Assembly: GCA_022446905.1 (NCBI GenBank)
Contig: JAKVBT010000010.1
Location: 62,001-126,000 of the forward strand
Direction: 5' to 3'
From: Phycisphaerales bacterium
Lineage (GTDB): Bacteria; Planctomycetota; Phycisphaerae; Phycisphaerales; SM1A02
DNA length: 64,000 bases
Part shown: positions 24,666-33,472 of the stretch, piece after piece
How positions within the stretch are numbered: the first letter of the stretch is position 1
How the letters are laid out: each line of letters starts with the position of its first letter
Program-made: the position numbers and the translations under genes
Notes under the pieces: model-generated
What the model was told of the DNA's origin: nothing
The model's database searches: none
What the model saw: only the letters and a program-made list of their open reading frames with translations

Positions 24666-26665
24666 GGCTCGTCCTCTCTAGGGAGCGATCGCAAGTGCGT
24701 GAAGAGTCTTCGGAAGTAGTCTTTCAAGGCCGCATCAGTTTCAGGGTCGAGGTTCCTCGATCGCGCTGCTGAGACGCTATTGATCTTTGCTTTGGTTTCC
24801 GCTCGTGTCAGGGTGGCGATCTGTTCGTCCGTCAGAATCTCAGGGACAGCACCCATGTCACCTGCTGAAAGGTCGCCTGAAAGCACATTGCTATCACTGA
24901 CGCTCAACGATCCAGTGTCGCTAGCGGTTGAACTACCCCCAAGGCTTGAACCCCCACTAAACACACTGACGCCATTGGACGGCTTCCCGCCACCTGAAGA
25001 CGGACCTGTAGCAATGCTGGGCGTTGTGATTGGTGTTGTGGGCGCTGCTGGCAGTGATGGGCGAGTGGTAGCGGGTCTAGGTGATGAACTACTGCTGCCA
25101 GAATCGTTTGCACTTGGTGCGGAGGCTGTTGTGGTTGCGGGGGGCTTCGCGGAGGCGGCAGCCTCATCTGGGTGCACCGGGACCCATTTTGCAGCCAAGC
25201 TTGGTCGAGGATCAGGGCCACCATCGGAGGTCTTGGGGAGTTTGTGTCTTCGCTGTTGCAAAGTCCACGCTGCAAAGTCCTGATCTTCTGAGTAGCGGGG
25301 CCGATAGGTCGGCCGTGACACCGAAGCCGACATGGTGAACTCGCGTTCGCCGAGATTCGATCTCGCGCCCCATTCGACACTGACATCACGGAAGACGCCT
25401 GAGACCTGCATGAGGTCCTTCATGTTCGCAATGAGGTCAGCTGCGGATTGGCCATCAAAAGCAGTCGCAGAACCGCCGACCCGCACCGGTTCGCCACTTG
25501 CCATTCGGATGCTGTCAAGTTTGACGCCAAGGGGTGTGGCAGCAGCAATATCTGAGATCAGTTTCGTCACGGGGATCGAACTGGATGAGAGCTGACCATA
25601 AAGTTGCTGGCGCTGCTCCACCATCGCTGCTTGGTCGACCACAGTGTTGAGGTCGCCGGTTGTGATTCGGAGAATCGCCAGTTGGAGGCCGCTGATAATG
25701 ATGGGGCCAAGAATGACGACTACGATTAGTGCGGCGACAAGCCCAATAGCAGTTCGCCTTTCTGACAGATGGTCAATTGCCTGTTCAGTTCTGGTTGGTG
25801 TGATTTCTGGAAGTGAAGGTCGAAGGGCTGAGGCTGTTGCGAGTTCTCCGGTGGCTGCCAATGCGCATCCAAGTGCAATTCCAAAGTGACGCCACTCGAG
25901 TTGGGCTGCTTGCGGACAGCGTTGCTTGAGGTTCTGTTGCACGCTCTCTGGGAGGGCCAGTCCAATATCTGCAGACTGGTTCAATTCCAAGCCATCTCCT
26001 AATGACCTTGATTCATCAGGCGACCAGCCTGCTTGTAGTGCAGACTCAAGAACAAAGCGACGGATGCTTGCTTCATCACCAGAATCAAGGCGGGTGGTTC
26101 GCGCTGTTGCTCTGCCAAGGCCAGCGAGCACCAATGCAGCGCTTCCCTCATTGCGGTCATGCCAGATCAGTGGGAGGTCCGGCCGTGCATCGCCAAGCAG
26201 GGCAAGCAGCCCAATGACGTCGGGGATCGCCAGCAAGTCTTGTGACTCCGCCATCGGGAGTTGAATAGATCGTTCTAGAGGCCATGCGACGGCGACTCCA
26301 AACTGCTGGTCATCATTCTTCCCAGGTTGCATGGCTACAGCGATTCGGTGCAAGGGGACCGAGTCGTCAAATGCCTCGTGGGCTTCTTGGGCAAGTTGAT
26401 GTTCAAGTGTCGCGGGGTCGCCATGCCCGAGCATGATGGTACGTGTCAGTGTGGCTTCTGCAGGCACCACAATGCGGACCGTATTGGGGGCAGCGGCAGC
26501 ACAGATCTCCCGAGCGGTTTGCGGGTCAAGCGAGTCCGCCTCCAGAATCTCAATGCCCTGGGCGGCTCTTCTAAAGTGCAGGCGACGCCAAGCCCCATCT
26601 GTCCAGTGCAGGATGGTCAGGGCGTCGCTGGGGGTCGCAGCGGGGTCAGAACTGTGCCGGCTCAT
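24662..26665 (-). CDS. gspL: GspL-like protein (PilM-type cytoplasmic domain fused to PilN-type domain)
   Basis: Platform protein that couples the cytoplasmic ATPase to the periplasm. Residues 1-290 are cytoplasmic and follow the actin-like GspL/PilM plan (VRIVVPAEATLTRTIMLGHGDPATLEHQLAQEA; GVAVAWPLERS), one helix follows at about 306-330 (LVAALIVVVILGPIIISGLQLAIL), then a short coil (VEQRQQLYGQLSSSSIPVTKLISDI) and a PilN-like ferredoxin domain to about 450. After that comes an unusual 215-residue tail: Ser/Thr/Pro/Gly-rich between about 490 and 605, closing with a charged helix (DEQIATLTRAETKAKINSVS). Model GspL proteins end after the ferredoxin domain. The 80 bases between this gene and gspK are the largest gap inside the operon. 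Confidence 0.75.
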   Translation of the reverse strand: MSRHSSDPAATPSDALTILHWTDGAWRRLHFRRAAQGIEILEADSLDPQTAREICAAAAPNTVRIVVPAEATLTRTIMLGHGDPATLEHQLAQEAHEAFDDSVPLHRIAVAMQPGKNDDQQFGVAVAWPLERSIQLPMAESQDLLAIPDVIGLLALLGDARPDLPLIWHDRNEGSAALVLAGLGRATARTTRLDSGDEASIRRFVLESALQAGWSPDESRSLGDGLELNQSADIGLALPESVQQNLKQRCPQAAQLEWRHFGIALGCALAATGELATASALRPSLPEITPTRTEQAIDHLSERRTAIGLVAALIVVVILGPIIISGLQLAILRITTGDLNTVVDQAAMVEQRQQLYGQLSSSSIPVTKLISDIAAATPLGVKLDSIRMASGEPVRVGGSATAFDGQSAADLIANMKDLMQVSGVFRDVSVEWGARSNLGEREFTMSASVSRPTYRPRYSEDQDFAAWTLQQRRHKLPKTSDGGPDPRPSLAAKWVPVHPDEAAASAKPPATTTASAPSANDSGSSSSSPRPATTRPSLPAAPTTPITTPSIATGPSSGGGKPSNGVSVFSGGSSLGGSSTASDTGSLSVSDSNVLSGDLSAGDMGAVPEILTDEQIATLTRAETKAKINSVSAARSRNLDPETDAALKDYFRRLFTHLRSLPREDEP

Positions 26666-26745
26666 TGGTGCTGGAGGATATCCGAAACGGGCTTTTTGAC
26701 ACGATCAGGGGAGGGGACCGCCCCCACCTCAGGGTTTGCCAGAAC

Positions 26746-28071
26746 TCAGTCCTCGCGGTATTCCAGAATCCTGATCGGCAGAGTGGAACGATCAACCACA
26801 AGGTTGATTTCACGGGACTCGCCAGTTGCTTCACTATGGCCTCGGCTGGAGATGGAGTAGACGTTGCTGTGGGTGCTGAACATCTGCAGTAACTGCTGCA
26901 TGGCGGAGGCATCCATGCCAGGGAGGTCCCAGAGGTCCACGGGGCTCACCAGCCCCCCGGCCCGCCCGGCCCGGAGGGCCAGCAGGCTGTCAACCATGCG
27001 TTCGCTGCCAACAAACATCTCGTAGAGGGTGGCCGCAGGAACCGTATTGAGGTTCATTCTGCCCCAATCCGATCGGTGTCCCGGTCGCATCGTCGTCTCA
27101 GACAGGATGATGGCCACTTCATCAGGGCTAAAGGTGATCTCTTGAGAATCGTCGTCGGTCTGGCCATTGGCTGTGGACGTTTCGCCGAGGCTGGAGGCCA
27201 GAGTCAGTGGGTCAAATCCCTCTGTGGCTCCTTGGGACACAAGCCAGAGGGCTTTCTCTTCGGGAAGTTGTAGGCCGAAATGATCAAATCGCTCTATGAG
27301 TTCAGCGGTATCAGTGGCCATCAGCCAGATGCGGGGCATGCCACTGAGGGTGGCGCCATCCAGGCGTGATCGGACGGTCAGCCGGCCGGACCATCCAGCA
27401 TCAAGGCTGCCGGACTGATCATCCCAGGGCAAGACCTCATCGCCATCATCTTCTTCTGCATCCAGTCTGGCGTTCAGATTGAAGTCCTCCCCTCGAATGT
27501 CATCGGGCTCAATCCCTGCAACCAGCTCAAGTTCGGCCACACTCTGCATGGGGCCGTTGCGTGGTTCATATCGCGCATCGAGTGACAGGTAGTACTCACG
27601 CTCAACGCCAAATTCACTGGGCTCATCATCTTCATCAATCCAATCCTCAATGGCGGCGAATACGCCCCACGCCAGTGGGCCAAACATAATGTCGATGTAG
27701 CCACGTTGGGGACCGTTGACGTTGAGCTTGGAGTGTTCATCCATCGGACCTGCAAACGGACGAGTGGCGTCGCCGGCTCGATGCTGAATGATCCAGTCGC
27801 CTCCTGGAACTTCGCCAAAGTGCACTGCCTCCAAGTCTGCGGACAATGCCAACGCATCCCCTGGCACAGGATTGGCGGTGTGATAAGCGAGCCGAGCGAT
27901 GGTGGCTTCCGCACCTGCTCGAGCAGCCCACCTCGCGCGAATGCGCTCATGCGTATCTCGACCGATCGTTGCCATGCGCATGGTCCACACCTGCATGGTC
28001 GACACCAGCAGTGCGGTGATGACCAACCCCCACAACACGGCAACGATTGCTGTTCCATGACGCTGGCTCAT
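26746..28071 (-). CDS. gspK: Type II secretion minor pseudopilin GspK
   Basis: Tip protein of the pseudopilus. The N-terminus MSQRHGTAIVAVLWGLVITALLV shows the prepilin cleavage site after Gly6 and, as usual for GspK, no glutamate at +5. The large alpha-helical domain follows, with KLNVN (residues 114-118), AAIEDWIDEDDEPSEFG near 141-157 and a second helix-hairpin-helix-like region with GRMNLNTVPAATLYEMFVG at about 335-353, both hallmarks of the GspK family. The 441-residue length is above the usual 320. ATG overlaps the end of gspJ by four bases. Confidence 0.92.
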   Translation of the reverse strand: MSQRHGTAIVAVLWGLVITALLVSTMQVWTMRMATIGRDTHERIRARWAARAGAEATIARLAYHTANPVPGDALALSADLEAVHFGEVPGGDWIIQHRAGDATRPFAGPMDEHSKLNVNGPQRGYIDIMFGPLAWGVFAAIEDWIDEDDEPSEFGVEREYYLSLDARYEPRNGPMQSVAELELVAGIEPDDIRGEDFNLNARLDAEEDDGDEVLPWDDQSGSLDAGWSGRLTVRSRLDGATLSGMPRIWLMATDTAELIERFDHFGLQLPEEKALWLVSQGATEGFDPLTLASSLGETSTANGQTDDDSQEITFSPDEVAIILSETTMRPGHRSDWGRMNLNTVPAATLYEMFVGSERMVDSLLALRAGRAGGLVSPVDLWDLPGMDASAMQQLLQMFSTHSNVYSISSRGHSEATGESREINLVVDRSTLPIRILEYRED

Positions 28072-29024
28072 CGGGGTCCACCTTGGCCGCTTCCGCCCTG
28101 AAGTGTGGCGCTGCTGCCATCATTGCTGATGATGACTTGGCCCTCTGGGGTATCGATGACCATGCCACCTTGGCCCGAACTGCCTGCCTGCCCTGGCCCT
28201 CCTGTCAGGCTGCCGTCTCCAGCAGTCTCACGCTCCATCGGTGGAGGAGAGGCTGCGGCGACCGCTGCGATGAAGGCATCCTCTTGATCACTATCAACGC
28301 CAAATCGCTCCATCAGTTCCCATGCCATTTTGGAGTCAGCGACGTCGATAGGCATGGTGCTTCGGTCTAGCGGCACGACTGTGCGCAAAGTAGCGACGGG
28401 GTGATCGGCGGTTGACTCGCCTGGTGGCGCTCCTGTGGCTTCGACAGTCACACGCAGTGCCCAAGGGAGTCCATCGCGGTCGCTATCCCACTGTGTATGC
28501 CAGACACGACCATCCCACGCTTCGATGGACATTCCGATGATGCCTTCAGCAGCCGGCATCACCAATCCACCGCCGCGGGGGTAGGCATCGGGCATGGCAT
28601 CACGCCGCTGAAGCAGCACCGAACCGAGATCGTCATCCTCAATTCGGTATTGAGTCTCGAATTCGAGTCCATCGCCGTTGTATTCGATATCTCGTGTTGC
28701 TTGCAGGCGATTATTGAAGACCAGTATGTCGTCACGGTCGACGGGAGAACCATCGAGTGTTGTTGAGCGGTCTTCGACCAGGACTCTCGTGTAATAGAGA
28801 TCTGTGCGCCGTAGTACAGACACGAGATCTCGTCGCAGGATGCTCAGGGCGGCATCTGCTCTGAGGTGTGCTTCAATGCGGCCACGTACGGCATTTCGAC
28901 TCTTGACGATCTGTTGCATCGCCAGACCCATGGCTGCAAGCAAAAGTGCCATCAGTACTGCAGCCAAGATCAGTTCGATCATGGTGAAGCCGCGGCGTCG
29001 AGTTCGGCGTGCGTTGCGGTTCAC
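28068..29024 (-). CDS. gspJ: Type II secretion minor pseudopilin GspJ
   Basis: Begins with an Arg-rich leader and the class III signal RRRGFTMIELILAAVLMALLLAAMGLA: cleavage after Gly12, Phe at +1, Glu at +5. The globular part (DAALSILRRDLVSVLRRTDLY) and order in the operon fit GspJ. The GTG at 29024 forms a GTGA overlap with gspI. The C-terminal 60 residues are unusual: Pro, Gly, Gln and Ser-rich (TGGPGQAGSSGQGG and ATLQGGSGQGG), giving 318 residues against the usual 200-230. Confidence 0.85.
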   Translation of the reverse strand: MNRNARRTRRRGFTMIELILAAVLMALLLAAMGLAMQQIVKSRNAVRGRIEAHLRADAALSILRRDLVSVLRRTDLYYTRVLVEDRSTTLDGSPVDRDDILVFNNRLQATRDIEYNGDGLEFETQYRIEDDDLGSVLLQRRDAMPDAYPRGGGLVMPAAEGIIGMSIEAWDGRVWHTQWDSDRDGLPWALRVTVEATGAPPGESTADHPVATLRTVVPLDRSTMPIDVADSKMAWELMERFGVDSDQEDAFIAAVAAASPPPMERETAGDGSLTGGPGQAGSSGQGGMVIDTPEGQVIISNDGSSATLQGGSGQGGPR

Positions 29025-29509
29025 TCGCTAACACTCCCCTCGGGGCTAGATTCTTCGTCCCAGGTTCGCGCTTCTCGATCAAGTTCTTCCAGTGGTCGCC
29101 AGTCAAGTGGGTCGTCAGGGTCACCTTGGCGTGGGGCTATGAGGGTGTCCACTTCAACGCTGTTGAGGCCGCGCCGGTCTTGCCAACTCACAACCGCTTT
29201 GACATTCCAAGCTTCCCACTCATTGGTCTTGCGAATTTCCACTGCCCACTGATACTGATCGAAGGGGACCTCATAGGTGCCCTCGGTTGGCTCAGAGACT
29301 TGATATTCGCGTGGTCCGGTCGCTAATACCAAGGCAAGTGTTTCGTCTGCGAGCCATGACGCGACGAGTCGACGCTCGCCAGCTTGCTCGGCGAGCAGGC
29401 TCTGGCTGGCAAGCGACATCGTGACGGCCAAGCCGATCGCCAGCATGAGCGCAGCGAGCATCACGTCAAGCAGCGCGACTCCATGTCGAGTGGCTCGGGG
29501 GCGGGACAT
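29021..29509 (-). CDS. gspI: Type II secretion minor pseudopilin GspI-like
   Basis: N-terminal signal RHGVALLDVMLAALMLAIGLAVTMSLAS: cleavage would follow the Gly, and position +5 is Asp, a conservative change from the usual Glu. The rest (LADETLALVLATG...YQWAVEIRKTNEWEAW) fits the small GspI domain. ATG 29509 overlaps the gspH stop as TGATG; a GTG immediately upstream (29512) is an alternative. The C-terminal 30 residues are acidic. The gene name is by position and size; a GspV-like minor pseudopilin would look similar. Confidence 0.78.
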   Translation of the reverse strand: MSRPRATRHGVALLDVMLAALMLAIGLAVTMSLASQSLLAEQAGERRLVASWLADETLALVLATGPREYQVSEPTEGTYEVPFDQYQWAVEIRKTNEWEAWNVKAVVSWQDRRGLNSVEVDTLIAPRQGDPDDPLDWRPLEELDREARTWDEESSPEGSVSE

Positions 29510-30093
29510 CACCAGTCCTCCTGCCAGCGGCCAGTGTTATCCAGATCTTCGGTGGCCCGGACGGTGTCATTGCGTAGCAGGCCGCCTGATCCACCACTGA
29601 TCGTAGGTCGCCATGCAGTTGGTGCCAAAGTCAGTACCACTTCCTGTGGAAGCCGCGTATCCGTACTGCGAACGGTCACCTGCATGAGGGGTCGTGGCTG
29701 ACCAGGAATGCTGGTCAATGGGCGGTCAGACGGGTCCATTTGATCGCCATCAAGCACAAACTCAAGTGCTGATACATCGACGCTTGCCGGCAGCCTAACC
29801 TCTTGTACAGAAAGATCCGGTACCCATTCAGCGGGCGCAGTTTCATCAGTGCGCCGGCGAAGCATCAAGCGCAGACTGTTCCGGTCTGGATTGCTGCTGA
29901 TGCCCACGGGGTCTTCGGCAAACTCACTGCGGACCGCATACATAAGCAGGAGATCGCCAATCTCTTCCACGGCCAGTTCAAACCGTCGGCCTTCCGTTCC
30001 AGAAAAACGAACCAGCACCACCGTCGCGAGCAACGCCATCATGACGGTGACGAGGATGACTTCAATCAGGGTGAAAGCGCGCCGCTGAGGCAT
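29509..30093 (-). CDS. gspH: Type II secretion minor pseudopilin GspH-like
   Basis: Class III signal QRRAFTLIEVILVTVMMALLATVVLVRF, with Ala instead of Gly at -1, Phe at +1 and Glu at +5. The following helix continues to about residue 50 (RFELAVEEIGDLLLMYAVRSEF) and a beta-rich C-terminal domain with DISALEFVLDGDQ-like strands (VSALEFVLDGDQ) matches GspH. The next gene upstream, gspG, ends six bases before the ATG. The 194-residue length is ordinary. Confidence 0.82.
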   Translation of the reverse strand: MPQRRAFTLIEVILVTVMMALLATVVLVRFSGTEGRRFELAVEEIGDLLLMYAVRSEFAEDPVGISSNPDRNSLRLMLRRRTDETAPAEWVPDLSVQEVRLPASVDVSALEFVLDGDQMDPSDRPLTSIPGQPRPLMQVTVRSTDTRLPQEVVLTLAPTAWRPTISGGSGGLLRNDTVRATEDLDNTGRWQEDW

Positions 30094-30099
30094 TGCAAT

Positions 30100-30540
30100 C
30101 TACTGCGTGAGATCCGCGTTGATGCCCTCGCCTCCAGCAGCTCGGTCGGCACCGTAGGAGACAATGTCAAAGTCGGCATTGACAACGCCTGGAACCTCCA
30201 CGAAGAAGGGCTCCTTCCACGGGTCAATGACGTCAGAGGCTTTGGACAGGTACGGCCCTTGAGGGCCGCCACCATTGTCCGGGCGTTTGGTCAGGAGCTC
30301 AAGGTTGAATCCCGGCTCGGGCAGTGGTTGTCCGACATCAATCAGGTAGAGCGTCAGCGCCTGGCTAATTTTGGAGGCCTGCGTTTTTGCGATTTCAGCT
30401 TGGCCGCGACCGAACATGCCACTCATCCGGGTGACTAGGACCGCCATAAGCAGCGCGATCACGGTCACCATCACAATGACTTCGACGAGCGTAAAAGCGC
30501 GTCGGGCGTGTCGGAGGTTGCGGCGTCGAGTGGTGTGCAT
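30100..30540 (-). CDS. gspG: Type II secretion major pseudopilin GspG
   Basis: Main subunit of the pseudopilus. ATG 30540 has an AGGAG site nine bases upstream and is preferred over the ATG at 30567. The signal HARRAFTLVEVIVMVTVIALLMAVLVTRM again has Ala at -1, with Phe +1 and Glu +5. The C-terminal part carries the GspG landmarks: LYLIDVGQPLPEPGFNLELL (about 65-84), GPYLSK, DPWKEPFFVEV (108-118) and DIVSYGADRAAGGEGINADL (126-145), which includes the conserved calcium-loop aspartates. 146 residues, normal. Confidence 0.93.
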   Translation of the reverse strand: MHTTRRRNLRHARRAFTLVEVIVMVTVIALLMAVLVTRMSGMFGRGQAEIAKTQASKISQALTLYLIDVGQPLPEPGFNLELLTKRPDNGGGPQGPYLSKASDVIDPWKEPFFVEVPGVVNADFDIVSYGADRAAGGEGINADLTQ

Positions 30541-30566
30541 TTGAAAACTCCTGGAATCAGTGATCA

Positions 30567-31808
30567 TTAACCTGCGATCTTCTGCAGGTCGAGCAGTGGC
30601 AACAGAATGGCCACCATGACAAAGCCCCCAAGGGCAGCCATGATGACGATAAGAAGTGGGGGAAACGCCTTGGTAAAGACTTTGATACTTGCATTGACCT
30701 GGCGATCAAAGGCCGTGGCGGCATGTCCGAGCATTTCTTCGAGCCGCCCGGATCTTTCGCCGAGGTTGACGACTTGGATCAGAAGTGGCGGAAAAAGGCC
30801 GGAGCGTTCCAGCGGATCGGCTAGTGGTTTGCCTTGGGTGACCTGTGCTTGAACTTCGTCAATTGCGGACATCATCGCTGCATTGGCAAGGGTGTCTCTG
30901 GTAATCCGCAAGCAGTCAAGGAGGGGAAGTCCAGCTGCGGCCAAGGTGCCCATGGTTCGCGTGAACCGGGCAACGGCGACATCACGATTCAGGCGGCCGG
31001 CCAATGGCAGGCGCAACTTCATCGAGTCCCATTTCAGTCGGTTCTCTGGTGCTGCTACCCAGAAACGCCAGCCAGCGACAGCGGCAATGACCGCTGCAAT
31101 CACGGCCAGCCACCAGTTCTTAATGAGATCGGCAATGCCCAGCAGGATTTCCGTAGGCATGGGCAGTTCCGTTACGCCAGCTGCTTGCAAGGGCTCGAGC
31201 AGACTGGGGATCAACACGGTGACCAGCACGGTGGCGCTGAGCACAATCAGTACGAGCACAATCATTGGGTAGAACGCGGCACCGACGATTTCGCGACGCA
31301 GTTCAAGGCTCCGGTCCAGCAATTCAGCGAGCTGATGCAGGACTACGCTTGTTTGTCCTGAAGCATCTGCAGCGCGCAGCATGCCAACGATCAAATCATC
31401 AAACGGGGGCCCGTAGTCTTGCGCTGCCTTGTGCAACTGTTCGCCTGCTTCCACTCGCTCAATGAGATGGTCAAGTACGGATGGGGCACCTTTGCCAGTA
31501 GCCTGCCTGCGAATCGTATGCAGTGCTTGGACCAGGGGAAGTCCGGCTTCAAGCGCAGTAGCTAATTCACGGATCAGTGTTGCGACATCCGCCCGCTTCA
31601 TTGTTGGCCGCGTGCGTCGCTGTCGGACGACTCGACTTGATGCTGTGGGTATGGCCGGGGCGGCCGTCTTTGCGGCGAGCATCAGTGAGGTGGCGGTTTC
31701 GCCGCGCTGCAACAACTGCTGCATCGCATCAGCTCGGCTTGAAGCCTCGATGGATCCACTGCGGGACTTGCCCGTCGGCGTGACGGCCTGGTACTCAAAG
31801 CGCGGCAT
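30567..31808 (-). CDS. gspF: Type II secretion inner-membrane protein GspF
   Basis: Platform protein with two GspF domains. It begins with PRFEYQAVTPTGKSRSGSIEASSRADAMQQLLQRG, the usual N-terminal module. The two T2SSF domains lie at about 80-205 (LIRELATALEAGLPLVQALHTI) and 270-395 (FTRTMGTLAAAGLPLLDCLRITRDTLANA), each followed by membrane helices near 170-195, 225-245 and 375-400. The 413-residue length is standard. The stop is three bases after... the gspE stop leaves only two bases before this ATG, so the genes are almost certainly co-translated. Confidence 0.94.
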   Translation of the reverse strand: MPRFEYQAVTPTGKSRSGSIEASSRADAMQQLLQRGETATSLMLAAKTAAPAIPTASSRVVRQRRTRPTMKRADVATLIRELATALEAGLPLVQALHTIRRQATGKGAPSVLDHLIERVEAGEQLHKAAQDYGPPFDDLIVGMLRAADASGQTSVVLHQLAELLDRSLELRREIVGAAFYPMIVLVLIVLSATVLVTVLIPSLLEPLQAAGVTELPMPTEILLGIADLIKNWWLAVIAAVIAAVAGWRFWVAAPENRLKWDSMKLRLPLAGRLNRDVAVARFTRTMGTLAAAGLPLLDCLRITRDTLANAAMMSAIDEVQAQVTQGKPLADPLERSGLFPPLLIQVVNLGERSGRLEEMLGHAATAFDRQVNASIKVFTKAFPPLLIVIMAALGGFVMVAILLPLLDLQKIAG

Positions 31809-31810
31809 GA

Positions 31811-33469
31811 CTACTGATAGGTCTCCTCAGCGTCCTGTGTGGCCCGCAAAACTTCGGGAATTGTGGTTACGCCTTCAATTGCTCGTTGAATGCCAGCTTG
31901 TCGCATGCTGCGGAATGACTCAGGGAGATGCTGTGACAGGTCATTGACTGATGCGCCAGAACTCACAGCCTGCCGCAGTTGCGGACTCATCACCACCAGT
32001 TCATGGAAGGCAATTCGACCTCGATAGCCACTCTGATTGCACTTATCACAGCCTGCGCCAATCCAGACTTGGCCATTAAATGCATCGCGTTCGGACTCGC
32101 GAATGCGAGAAGCGATTTCTTCGGGCATCGGGACCTGTGTGCGGCAATGTTCACAGATACGTCGCCCCAGTCGTTGGGCGAGCAGACCTTCCAAGACAGA
32201 TGCCACAAGGAAAGGTTCGGCGCCCATGTCAACAAGCCGGCCGATTGAACTGACCGCGTCATTGGTGTGTAGCGTGGAGAGAATAAGGTGTCCTGTGAGG
32301 GCGGAACGAATGGCAATGTCTGCAGTTTCGCCATCACGAATTTCGCCTACGAGAACGACATCTGGGTCCTGTCGCAGAATCGATCGGAGGCCGCTGGCAA
32401 ACGTGAGGCCTCGTTTGGGGTTGACTGGGATCTGATTGATTCCAGCTAACTCGTACTCGACGGGGTCTTCAATCGTGATGATCTTTTTGCTTGGATCGAA
32501 GATGCGGGTGAGTGAGGCATATAGGGTGGTTGTCTTACCTGAGCCGGTTGGACCCGTATTGAGCACGATGCCATGTGGTTTGCCAAGAAGGCGATCCATG
32601 GCCACCTGCGTTTCTTTATCCATGCCCAACGCATCAAAATCAAGCCGTAACTGGCTCTTGTCAAGAATACGCATGACCACAGATTCGCCATACAAAGTCG
32701 GCACGGTCGAAACACGAATGTCAATCTTGCGACCTTCATAGCGCAGGGAGATCTTGCCGTCCTGTGGGACGTATCGTTCCGCGATATTCATGCCGGACAT
32801 GATCTTGATTCGTCCGATCAGCGCAGGTTGCAGGTGTTTGGGTGGGGGCGGCTGCTTGTGCAGCATGCCATCGATTCGATAGCGGACTGTGAGTTCATTC
32901 TCAAAGGGCTCAATATGCACGTCACTGGTCCGCGATTGGATAGCTTCAATCAGCAGGAGATTGACGAGATTGACCAGAGTTGGCTCTTCGGCCATCCTGT
33001 GAATGTCGTCAGTCTCAAAGGCATCAAGGTTGTGATCGAGGCTTTCTTCGTCCTCCTCGCGTTCCCCACCAAGCAGGTCTGCCATCTTGGATGCGGTGGT
33101 GCCGTAATGGGTGCGGAGAAGTTCAGCGAAGAGTGCTGGTTCCATGCCCTCGCGTTCAACAGGCCGGCTGGTTCGGACTGCAACTTCATCTGCAGCTGCC
33201 GTATCAAGCGGGTCGTACATCGCCAGTACCAGTTGCTGCCCGCGTAATCCAATCGGAACGACGCGCAATCGAACCGCAATATCAGGCTCGAGTAATGCAA
33301 CCGCAGCAGCGTCTGCTTCAACCGGTTTCTCGTGCCAAGTCAACCCAAGCAAATCAGCGTGTTGACGAATAGCTGCGGCTTCTTCGTCAAGCGTCCGAGC
33401 CGCGGAGAGCGTTGCTTCCACCGGCTCGGTCGAGTCTTCAAACTGGACTGAGGTGTCATCGCGATCCAT
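31811..33469 (-). CDS. gspE: Type II secretion ATPase GspE
   Basis: Hexameric ATPase that powers pseudopilus assembly. An N-terminal MshEN-like domain (about 25-125) precedes the core. Walker A is GPTGSGKT (306-313), the Asp box IITIEDPVEYE follows at 330-340, Walker B VVLVGEIRDGET is at 371-382, and the His box is LILSTLHTNDA at 395-405. A tetracysteine zinc motif is complete with Cys439, Cys442, Cys474 and Cys477 (CEHC...CDKCNQSGYRGR). The protein has 552 residues; the N-terminal extension before the first domain is acidic. Second gene of the operon; starts three bases after the previous stop. Confidence 0.95.
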   Translation of the reverse strand: MDRDDTSVQFEDSTEPVEATLSAARTLDEEAAAIRQHADLLGLTWHEKPVEADAAAVALLEPDIAVRLRVVPIGLRGQQLVLAMYDPLDTAAADEVAVRTSRPVEREGMEPALFAELLRTHYGTTASKMADLLGGEREEDEESLDHNLDAFETDDIHRMAEEPTLVNLVNLLLIEAIQSRTSDVHIEPFENELTVRYRIDGMLHKQPPPPKHLQPALIGRIKIMSGMNIAERYVPQDGKISLRYEGRKIDIRVSTVPTLYGESVVMRILDKSQLRLDFDALGMDKETQVAMDRLLGKPHGIVLNTGPTGSGKTTTLYASLTRIFDPSKKIITIEDPVEYELAGINQIPVNPKRGLTFASGLRSILRQDPDVVLVGEIRDGETADIAIRSALTGHLILSTLHTNDAVSSIGRLVDMGAEPFLVASVLEGLLAQRLGRRICEHCRTQVPMPEEIASRIRESERDAFNGQVWIGAGCDKCNQSGYRGRIAFHELVVMSPQLRQAVSSGASVNDLSQHLPESFRSMRQAGIQRAIEGVTTIPEVLRATQDAEETYQ

Positions 33470-33472
33470 CAG

